A stretch of 64,000 bases of DNA from an uncultured Vibrio sp. GTDB lineage: Bacteria > Pseudomonadota > Gammaproteobacteria > Enterobacterales > Vibrionaceae. Made by a program: the position numbers and the translations under genes. A model generated the notes under the pieces. It was not told where the DNA came from. It searched no databases and saw only the letters and a list, made by a program, of their open reading frames with translations. Each line of letters starts with the position of its first letter. Position 1 is the first letter of the stretch. The stretch lies in NCBI RefSeq assembly GCF_963675395.1, contig NZ_OY776223.1, positions 2,232,001 through 2,296,000 on the forward strand, given 5' to 3'. This document shows positions 42,595-50,700 of the stretch, piece after piece.

Positions 42595-43818
42595 ATGCCA
42601 ACTTTTCGTTATCAAGGTCGTACTCTAGACGGTTCGTCAACCAGTGGCAGAATCGAAGCGGTTAACTCTGAATCCGCTGCTGAAGCGTTGATGAACAAAG
42701 GGGTGATCCCTTTAAATTTACGTTTAGAGAAAGAAGGAATGAAAAACCAGTTTAGCTTATCTCAGCTATTGGTTCCGGCTATTCCGTTAGAAGTGATTAT
42801 TCTGTTCTCCCGTCAGCTATTCAGTTTGATTAAAGCTGGGGTACCGTTGTTGCGTTCGATGCGAGGACTGCTGCAAAACTGCGAAAACAAGCAGCTAAAA
42901 GAAGCGTTGGAAGATGTGGTTTCCGAGCTGAGTAATGGCCGCAGTTTGTCCTCTGCGATGCAGCAACACCGTAAAGTGTTTAGCCCTCTGTTTGTCTCCA
43001 TGATTAACGTGGGGGAAAACACGGGTCGACTGGATCAGGCATTGTTGCAACTGGCCAATTATTATGAGCAGGAGTTGGAAACACGCAAGCGAATTAAAGC
43101 CGCGATGCGTTATCCCACGTTTGTTATCATCTTTATTACCATTGCGATGTTTGTTCTCAATATCTTAGTGATTCCGGAGTTCGCTTCAATGTTCACACGT
43201 TTTGGTGTCGATCTGCCATTGCCAACTCGGATCTTGATTGGAACCTCTAACTTCTTTGTCAACTACTGGGTGCTGCTTATCGCTTTGATGATTGTGGCAT
43301 TTATTGTGTTTAAATCCTGGATCGCAACTGCAGCTGGCCGGGAAAAGTTTGATCAGTTTCGTCTGCACTTGCCCATCGTTGGTGACATCGTCAATCGCGC
43401 CCAGTTATCACGCTTTTCTCGCACCTTCGCTCTGATGTTGAAGTCCGGCGTGCCGCTCAACCAGTCGTTGGCACTGTCTGCTGAAGCGTTAGGTAATCGC
43501 TTCTTAGAAAACCGTATTTTAGCGATGAAGTCAGCCATTGAAGCGGGCAGTACGGTTTCTGCTACGGCCATCAACAGTCATATATTTACCCCTTTGGTGA
43601 TCCAGATGATCGCTGTGGGGGAAGAAACAGGTCGTATTGATGAGCTGTTACTCGAGGTGTCTGATTACTACGACAGAGAAGTGGATTACGATCTCAAAAC
43701 ACTGACAGCGCGGATTGAACCGTTACTCTTGGTTATCGTGGCTGGCATGGTTATGGTGCTTGCACTCGGTATATTCCTGCCGATGTGGGGGATGCTGGAC
43801 ATCATCAAAGGCGGCTAA
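42595..43818 (+). CDS. mshG: MSHA inner-membrane core protein MshG
   Basis: A 407-residue PilC/GspF polytopic protein with two homologous halves of about 120 residues (FSRQLFSLIKAGVPLL... and FSRTFALMLKSGVPLNQSL...) and three membrane helices. It is the platform on which MshE acts. It begins eight bases after mshE. Confidence 0.93.
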   Translation: MPTFRYQGRTLDGSSTSGRIEAVNSESAAEALMNKGVIPLNLRLEKEGMKNQFSLSQLLVPAIPLEVIILFSRQLFSLIKAGVPLLRSMRGLLQNCENKQLKEALEDVVSELSNGRSLSSAMQQHRKVFSPLFVSMINVGENTGRLDQALLQLANYYEQELETRKRIKAAMRYPTFVIIFITIAMFVLNILVIPEFASMFTRFGVDLPLPTRILIGTSNFFVNYWVLLIALMIVAFIVFKSWIATAAGREKFDQFRLHLPIVGDIVNRAQLSRFSRTFALMLKSGVPLNQSLALSAEALGNRFLENRILAMKSAIEAGSTVSATAINSHIFTPLVIQMIAVGEETGRIDELLLEVSDYYDREVDYDLKTLTARIEPLLLVIVAGMVMVLALGIFLPMWGMLDIIKGG

Positions 43819-43821
43819 TGC

Positions 43822-44280
43822 GTGGTTGAAAATCATAACCGAGCCACGCTGATACTCTGTGCTCTGGTCGCTGTTATTTTTGTTGGATTAGTGATTAAAT
43901 TCCAGTCAGTGACACAAGAGGCGCGAGTGACGGGGGCCAAAATGGCTGAAGTTTGGATGCGCGATAGCGTTCAGCGCTACAGAGAATCCTGGCTACTCCA
44001 AGGCGAACCAAAACAGATGGAGGTGGACGGCTTTCAGCTAACAATGACACAATGGGGGCTGGTCTCTCCCTTTAACAAGCAGGGCGACTTAGATTGTGTT
44101 TACTGGTTAGCGGTTCATTATCCGCAGCGCAAGATCATGACCAGCGAGCCATCTGAAATAGCGGGAACGATAAAAAACAACATCACGATATGCAAATACA
44201 CTTATAGTGATAATTACCAGGTGAAAGTGACCACACAGCAGAGTCACGTAACAGTGGATGTCGAGATATTGTCGGAGTGA
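43822..44280 (+). CDS. mshF: MSHA biogenesis protein MshF
   Basis: A 152-residue protein with one N-terminal membrane helix (ATLILCALVAVIFVGLVIKF) and a small exported domain containing a cysteine pair. I read a GTG start at 43822, three bases after the mshG stop. The position between mshG and the pilin genes matches mshF of V. cholerae; function is not defined. A pilin-like fold is possible, but there is no prepilin cleavage motif. Confidence 0.78.
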   Translation: MVENHNRATLILCALVAVIFVGLVIKFQSVTQEARVTGAKMAEVWMRDSVQRYRESWLLQGEPKQMEVDGFQLTMTQWGLVSPFNKQGDLDCVYWLAVHYPQRKIMTSEPSEIAGTIKNNITICKYTYSDNYQVKVTTQQSHVTVDVEILSE

Positions 44281-44562
44281 TTTTTTTGACACTTTAGTAC
44301 TATAAATAGACATTTAAAATAGATATAATACTCGGATTAAGATAGGTAATTAGTTGTAATATTGAGTAAATCAATGCATATTTAACTGGTTGCATTTGTA
44401 ACAATATAATGGTCAACTGCCACTCATTTTCGGCAGTCGTTCCGTTTCAATTTCACTTAGTGAATCTTAAAGCCCAACGCCATTTTGTTTCGATGACAAA
44501 TGGTGTGACCAAATTTATCTGTTGCAGTCATACTGCATGCTTACATTTAGAGAGAGTAAACA
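44281..44562 (+). promoter_or_regulatory. Structured leader/promoter region of mshA, no gene
   Basis: This 282-bp AT-rich gap holds TTGACA (44286-44291) and TATAAT (44324-44329), which are not well spaced as one promoter, and three inverted repeats: ACTGCC/GGCAGT (44416-44421, 44432-44437), an 11-bp bulged stem (44477-44506), and TGCAGT-CAT-ACTGCA (44523-44537), just before the Shine-Dalgarno. V. cholerae has mshB here; I find no trace of it. Confidence 0.55.
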
Positions 44563-45060
44563 ATGAAAAGACAAGGTGGTTTCACCCTTATCGAACTAGT
44601 AGTGGTAATTGTAATCCTAGGTATTCTAGCGGTAACTGCGGCACCACGTTTTTTAAGCCTACAAACTGATGCTCGTGAGTCAGCACTTCAAGGTCTAAAA
44701 GGAGCGATGACGGGAGCGGCTGGTATTACTTACGCCAAGGCAGCTATCGAGGGCGTTGAAACTGAAGCGTATGACGCAACAACGAGTGCGTACCCAGAGC
44801 TGGCTGATGAATCAGAGGTTCACGTAGGTTACCCTGCACCAACTGCTGATGGCATTATTGCACTTGTTGATGGTTTAGATACAGGAACTGACGGTGATTG
44901 GTCTGTTTTCATCGATGCAGATAACAGTGCTGTGTATGCGACCTTTCAAACAGGTACTGCTTTATCTGCAGCTCCTACTGAATGTTTCGTAAGTTATACG
45001 TTAGATAATACAGACGCCGCCGCAGTTCCAGCATACGTTGTAAATACAACTGGTTGCTAA
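44563..45060 (+). CDS. mshA: MSHA major pilin MshA
   Basis: A 165-residue type IVa prepilin. The short leader MKRQGG is cleaved before Phe of FTLIELVVVIVILGILAVTAAPRFL; Glu5 is present. The C-terminal loop has the disulfide pair (ECFVSYTLDNTDAAAV...TTGC), and the last residue is Cys. It is the shaft subunit of the MSHA pilus. GAGAG lies before the ATG. The strong terminator after it would give more mshA than minor-pilin mRNA. The variable region has several Ser and Thr residues that could be glycosylated, but no site is shown. Confidence 0.93.
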   Translation: MKRQGGFTLIELVVVIVILGILAVTAAPRFLSLQTDARESALQGLKGAMTGAAGITYAKAAIEGVETEAYDATTSAYPELADESEVHVGYPAPTADGIIALVDGLDTGTDGDWSVFIDADNSAVYATFQTGTALSAAPTECFVSYTLDNTDAAAVPAYVVNTTGC

Positions 45061-45072
45061 CAGTATTTTACA

Positions 45073-45112
45073 ATAAAGGCCAGCTAGTCTGGCCTTTATC
45101 TCTTTATTTTGA
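45073..45112 (+). terminator. Terminator after mshA
   Basis: A perfect 11-bp stem ATAAAGGCCAG/CTGGCCTTTAT (45073-45083 with 45089-45099), then CTCTTTATTTT. It separates abundant mshA transcript from the minor-pilin genes. Confidence 0.8.
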
Positions 45113-45132
45113 TGAATCTCGGAATGCCTAAT

Positions 45133-45363
45133 ATGCGTCAATCATCGGGTCTTAGCTCAATCGAATTTGTGGTTGTGCTCATTATCTTAGGTGTGATCGG
45201 TTATGTGGTATTACCAAGATTTATCAGTTTTGAACCAGAGACATATGAAGCAAAGTGGGAGCAAACCAAGCAAACCGCTGAGCACGTTTCTGAGACGCTA
45301 AGTAATAAACAAACCTACGATCGAATTGAACAAGAATTAGGACGTTCAAAAGCAGATAACTAA
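45133..45363 (+). CDS. Very short type IV pilin-like protein
   Basis: A 76-residue protein, half the usual pilin size. The prepilin peptidase site is intact: MRQSSG then LSSIEFVVVLIILGVIGYVVLP, with Glu5. After the N-terminal helix comes a charged helical tail (about 31-76) with no cysteine and no beta domain. I choose the ATG at 45133 for a six-residue leader, with CGGA upstream; earlier in-frame ATGs at 45112 and 45124 exist. It lies between mshA and mshC, where V. cholerae has no gene, and could be a truncated or specialised minor pilin. It is not recognisable as MshB. Confidence 0.65.
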   Translation: MRQSSGLSSIEFVVVLIILGVIGYVVLPRFISFEPETYEAKWEQTKQTAEHVSETLSNKQTYDRIEQELGRSKADN

Positions 45364-45487
45364 TCTGAGCGGAGTATTTGTACACTGGCTCGCACTTCGA
45401 ATTGAAAACTGATAAACCTATCATAATTAAAATAATTCCATCGTATACTTATCTCGCTTGTTCTAAGTTTAAACCTAAGGTTGGGGT

Positions 45488-45976
45488 ATGAAAATTCGCA
45501 GCTCTACATTAGGGTTTACATTAACGGAATTGATCCTGGTGATCGTCCTTCTCTCCATCCTTTCTCTCTTTGCGGCTAGCCGTTTTATCGGCAAGAGCAG
45601 CTTTTCTGCGTTTGCACTTCAGGAACAAGTCATTTCTGTCATCCGTCAGGTACAAGTCAATCGAATGCAGTCGAATATTGATGGTGCTGATGACAATTTT
45701 CGTCTGCAAGTTTCAACTTCATGTATTGGCTCAGTAGCTGCCTGTGCACTCAGTAATAGTCAGCGAGACTCTCGTAGCGATTTTGTCGCTGATGATTCGG
45801 TCCAGTTCTCGATTAAAGGTGATGTCGAAAGCCCCATTGATTTTAGCTTACTTGGAAATCCCCTGAATTCAGCAAGTAGTGGTGTCGCCATACTCATTGA
45901 GAGTACGAATGGCAGCAGTTCTTGTGAGGTTGATATCAACAGCCAAGGCTATGTTTCAAAAGGATCGTGCTCATGA
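45488..45976 (+). CDS. mshC: MSHA minor pilin MshC
   Basis: A 162-residue prepilin-like protein with leader MKIRSSTLG before FTLTELILVIVLLSILSLFAASRF (Glu5 present), and a small C-terminal domain with four cysteines. Gene order and size match mshC. It overlaps mshD by four bases (ATGA). Confidence 0.88.
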   Translation: MKIRSSTLGFTLTELILVIVLLSILSLFAASRFIGKSSFSAFALQEQVISVIRQVQVNRMQSNIDGADDNFRLQVSTSCIGSVAACALSNSQRDSRSDFVADDSVQFSIKGDVESPIDFSLLGNPLNSASSGVAILIESTNGSSSCEVDINSQGYVSKGSCS

Positions 45977-46548
45977 AAAAAGTTCGCGGCATGACCTTAA
46001 TTGAAATGATCATCGCCATCGTCTTGATGGGCATTGCGATGGTGGCATTCACCTCTTTTCTTGTGCCTCAAGTTCGAGATTCTGCCAATCCTCATTATCA
46101 AACCCGCGCTTCGGCTTTAGCTCAAAGCTTTATGTCGCAAATCCTTGCGCGTGGTTTTGACGACAACAGTAACTTTGATGGTGGCTGGGTACGTTGTGGT
46201 GAGAACTCCGTCAACTGTACTCCGTCTGAAGATCTTGGCGCTGAAACAGGGGAGTCACTTCCTACCGATTTTAATGATGTTGATGACTTTATCGGTTGCT
46301 GGAGTACTCCTAATACGCTCTCTCAATGTCAGAGCTCATCTCGAGGAAATATTGCCGATGTGTTGGCGAACGTTGGAGAAGATAGTTCAGAACAATATAA
46401 AAATTTTAGGGTAGAAGTCCAAGTTGCCTATGATGATTTAGGTGGCACGGAGACAAGTTCTCAACCTAAGTATAAAAAAGTGACATTGACTATTTTTGCG
46501 GGCACAGCTCAACCCCTGACTTTAACGGCTTTAAAAGGAAACTACTAA
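45973..46548 (+). CDS. mshD: MSHA minor pilin MshD
   Basis: A 191-residue prepilin-like protein: MKKVRG then MTLIEMIIAIVLMGIAMVAF (Met at +1, Glu5 present). The ATG at 45973 has AAAGGA nine bases before and overlaps the mshC stop. The C-terminal part has paired cysteines. Confidence 0.87.
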   Translation: MKKVRGMTLIEMIIAIVLMGIAMVAFTSFLVPQVRDSANPHYQTRASALAQSFMSQILARGFDDNSNFDGGWVRCGENSVNCTPSEDLGAETGESLPTDFNDVDDFIGCWSTPNTLSQCQSSSRGNIADVLANVGEDSSEQYKNFRVEVQVAYDDLGGTETSSQPKYKKVTLTIFAGTAQPLTLTALKGNY

Positions 46549-47285
46549 TGAAAGAACGTGGTTTCACTTTAATTGAGATGGTCGTTACGATAGTTATCGG
46601 TAGTATCATCATGTTGGGTATTGCCGGTTATATTAAACTAGGGATAAAAGGGTACGCAGATAGCATTGACCGTCAGCGAGTACAGACAGAAGCACAGTTT
46701 GTGATCGAGAAAATGTCCCGTGAAATTCGCCATGCCGTGCCAAATAGTTTTCATGAGCCAACAGGGACAAGCAATTGTTTGGAGTTTGTACCCATTGAAT
46801 ATTCTGGTTTTTATGCCTTTAGTGGCAGTACTCTGGAGTTTCTTATTGGCAACGATACTGAGCTAAAACGCATTCCCAATGGTCGCTGGTTGGTGATAAA
46901 TCCTAGTCGGTATGAAGATCTTTTCCCTAAAGATCCAAATAACCCAGAATCATTTCAACGAATTGAACTAAAGGATATATCAAGAGATGAAGTTGATGAG
47001 CCTTTTATTGTTTCTGTAGGTGAAAGCGGCATCAGCTCTAACTCTATTTCTAGCCGTCATTACATTTATCAAGATAAATCTGAAGTTCGTTATTGCTTCG
47101 ATAACGGCCAAGTACTTCGTAACAATGTAAAAGTTACGGATAGTATTGATGCCTCAGCGAGTTACATGCGTTATGTTGAGCCAACTCTACAACGTGGTGG
47201 GCTAGTACATATTAACTTAGAGTTTTTACAGGATGGGGAGCGTAGTGTGTATCAGCAAGACGTGCAGGTGCTCAATGTTCCGTAA
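46548..47285 (+). CDS. mshO: MSHA minor pilin MshO
   Basis: A 245-residue prepilin-like protein: MKERG then FTLIEMVVTIVIGSIIMLGIAGYI (Glu5 present). It overlaps mshD by one base (TAATG) and mshP by 11. By size and order it is the MSHA counterpart of PilW/GspJ. Confidence 0.87.
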   Translation: MKERGFTLIEMVVTIVIGSIIMLGIAGYIKLGIKGYADSIDRQRVQTEAQFVIEKMSREIRHAVPNSFHEPTGTSNCLEFVPIEYSGFYAFSGSTLEFLIGNDTELKRIPNGRWLVINPSRYEDLFPKDPNNPESFQRIELKDISRDEVDEPFIVSVGESGISSNSISSRHYIYQDKSEVRYCFDNGQVLRNNVKVTDSIDASASYMRYVEPTLQRGGLVHINLEFLQDGERSVYQQDVQVLNVP

Positions 47286-47709
47286 ACAAAATCAGCAAGG
47301 TAATGTTCTGATCGTGGTGCTTTTTGTCATTATCGTGATGGGTTATTTATCCGCCTCTCTTATGAGAATCAGTTGGTCAAATCAAAGTGGACTAACCCGG
47401 GAGTTTTTAGGCACAAAAGCTTGGTTTGTCGCTCAATCTGCCAACGAATGGGCGCTGACACAGTTGTACCCGCTTAATGATGATGATCCTGATATCGCAG
47501 ATATTTGTTTGAATGAGGTCAGTGGTGCAACCCCTAATGTTATACAAAATACGGCGTGTAGGATTAATAAGATGAGTTGTTTGAAGCTGGGGGTTCTGAA
47601 TGAGGGCACCTCAGAGGCACAGTCTTTATTTAGAGTGCAAGCAACCGCCATTTGTGGTTCTGGGCTGTCTCAAGTACAGCGTCAGCAAGAAGTTTGGGTT
47701 AAGGATTAG
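47275..47709 (+). CDS. mshP: MSHA minor pilin-like protein MshP
   Basis: A 144-residue PilX/GspK-type protein: MFRKQNQQG then NVLIVVLFVIIVMGYLSASLMR, with no Glu at +5, as in GspK relatives. Four cysteines are present. The ATG at 47275 overlaps the end of mshO. Confidence 0.82.
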   Translation: MFRKQNQQGNVLIVVLFVIIVMGYLSASLMRISWSNQSGLTREFLGTKAWFVAQSANEWALTQLYPLNDDDPDIADICLNEVSGATPNVIQNTACRINKMSCLKLGVLNEGTSEAQSLFRVQATAICGSGLSQVQRQQEVWVKD

Positions 47710-47713
47710 AATA

Positions 47714-50700
47714 ATGAAAAAGACCATACTATTTTTTATTTCGCTATCATTGTCTGCCTTTTCATACGCGGATACCTGGCAAGCTACGGAGTCTTGTTCG
47801 TTTAAACTTCAAGAGTCGTTTGCGTTCGAAGCTGAATACCAAGCTTATCAGCAGAATGGCGTGATCTATTTAAGAAAACAAGGTGGCGGAAATGGTCATG
47901 GAAATGGCAATGGAAATGGAAATGGCAATGGAAATGGCAATGGAAATGGCAATGTGATTTTGCATCCGCTATGGTCGGCAGATGATCAGGTTTCGGGTAT
48001 TTTTGGCGAATATGATTTAAATGACGGCCAGATTTATACCCTGCGCATTGAGTACCACAATGTAAGAAAGCACGGTAATACCTATTTTGCCGACTTGGAT
48101 TACTTCCTCTATCACAATGGTGTACAGGTTAAGGCGGCCAGTGCAGAGAACCAGTTTTTCACCAACATGTCAGATCGGGCCGATGTTTTCTTTGATAACG
48201 GACGTGGGCTTTCTGGTTTAGATTGTAATCCTGGCCCGAGACCGACGCATAACCAGACTCCCAACTTTGCTGTACCGGATAACGTGTGTCAGCTTTTCCC
48301 TGAACCTGTCCAAGGCTGGCAGCAGGAAGAAAGTAAACTGATTGTGACTAATTCAACTGTCAGGGCGTTGGGCTGGTCTGACGAATATCGTGCCGCTAAC
48401 ACCGTGAGTAATAAAACGGAATTGTTTTATTACTCGCCTAATATGAACCAACCGAACCAGCAACAATACGTCAAATTGGGATTTGATTCAGCAAATCAAA
48501 ATGATGCTATTGATCGTTTGTACAAAAATCCAATATGTGGTGATGGAACTGGTTGTGATATCGGTGATAAAGATGGCTCTGATTGGTTAGCCGCTAGAAA
48601 GGTACCAAAACCGAGCGCTTTGAATACTACATTTAATGCCAGTAAAAGATTGACTGTTCGTATGCAGCCGGAAGACTCCAACTTCTACGGTCAGGTTTGT
48701 TCTTTATCATCATCGTACTGTGGCTATGAGCAGAACGGCAGCAAGGTGACGATATTCCTGAAACAAGATCTGAAAAAGCTAGATATCAATGGTTACAACA
48801 CGGATAAGTCGGTGGAATTAAAAATTGCTGGCGGCAGGAAGATTCAGAATTTTATGTATGAGTCAGGGGGCCATCTATCCCTGTACTTTGCTGACGATGC
48901 CGAGTTGACGGTTAAACGGTTTAAAAATATAGGCGCTAGGCCGAAGCTGATTTTTGGTAGTAACGTTACCTGGAATGTGGTCGGAAGAGATAGGCCAGTG
49001 GCCTCTTATACGGGAGATAATGCTGATTTTAAACTCGAAGATGCCTATTTTGACTACCGCACTACGCAAAGTGATTTGGTATTGCCGGTGATCTATGGAC
49101 CACAAGCCAGCGTGCACTTCAAAACTGCTGCCTCGCAACAGTTTAAAGGCTTCATTCTTGCTAAGAGCCTGGTGCTGGATACCAGCGAGCAAATTGACGG
49201 TGCGGTCACCAGCCGTTGGCTTGATATGCGAGGTTCGACTCAAGTTGACAAACCGGACTATCCGCAGCCGTGCTGGACATCTCCTCAGCCTAAGCAATGT
49301 AAGCCATTACCACCCGAAAACTTCGATAATGGTAGCCTAGCTAACTGGTCTGTAATGGGCTTTAAAGATAGCGAGGGTAATGTTAGTGATTCCCCTGTCG
49401 TGTCTGACCGACGTTTCATCTTAAACTCAAATAAGCAATATCAGGCCACAGCGTCCGCGTACAATTACACATTTCCGTCAGATCAAAACTATTTAGAAAT
49501 TGAGTTTGATCACTATGCATACGATGGTAATGGTGCCGATGGTGTTGCGTTAGTTATTTCTGATGCGAGTGTTCCTCCTAAAACTGGGGCGTTTGGTGGC
49601 CCGCTTGGATATGGGATGAAGCTTCAAAAGTACCACTCCTCTGAAGTTTCCCAAGATGTAGAAGGATTTGCTGGTGGTTGGCTTGGTATTGGTATTGATG
49701 AGTTTGGTAACTTCTGGCGCGAAGGTGGTGACGACGTTGATATTCATAGTGATAGACACTCAGACCGTGTAGTAGTGCGTGGTTCTGGTGCAAAAGATAG
49801 CAATGAGAAATGGTTAAAAGGTTATCCGCTTATTAAGGAGAGTGAATACACTGAGATTTTGGATGGACGAGAGAATATAAAGCATCGATATAAAGTGGTT
49901 TTAAACTCTCGTAACGCCAATACGATGACGTTAGCTGTGTTTAGAAAAATAGGTGAAAATGGCGATTGGGATCCTGTTATCGAAGAGTTTGACGTATTTC
50001 AAAACGGAAGGTTTAACTATACGCCAGAAAACTTTCGTCTATCAGTGACGGCTTCAACGGGTTGGGACACGAACACGCATGCGGTTGATAACTTCCAAGT
50101 CTGTGCGGACAAATATCAAAAAATCACTAACGGTATTCACCACTTTGAATTCGAATATGCAAAGACTGGCAGTATTTGTCAGGCTTCTGATGTGATATTA
50201 AGAGCTTGTATGAATGAATCGTGTTCTGAGACTTACCCATCTTCGATAACGGGTGGCACGTCAGGTTCAAGCATTGATCCGGTAACGGTATCACTACTGC
50301 CTGTATCGTCTTCTACTGTCTCTTGGGAAGATGGCGACAGTGTAACCTTCTCTGATTCCGTTGCGTTGAAATTACGTGCTCATCAATCGGGCTCCGCCAA
50401 GTTGGGTATCGCTAAAATCGAGAACGATTCGATAATACAACTTGGGTTTACTGGCACGCGATGCCTTATTTCGGGGGAGTTAACGGAAGACAACTGCAAG
50501 ATTACGTTTAACTCAGCTGCATTGGGTGTCAACACGCCAGATAAAATCGCGGGTAGACCTTTCTTGGACAGAGAGAGTCAACTGAATTCTGATTATAGTA
50601 CGCTTCCATATTTAGATTTTTGTGGGGCGACGAGCACAAAACAAGCCGGTGATACCGGGGAGACTCGTAACATTACGTTGTCGATGGAACACGTTGATCC

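Noticed and set aside
44409..44669. Forward ORF MVNCHSF... overlapping mshA as a possible mshB
   Set aside because: No hydrophobic prepilin helix in this frame; it runs into mshA in another frame.
47600..47713. Upstream extension of mshQ
   Set aside because: It overlaps mshP in another frame and would hide the clear signal peptide that starts at 47714.
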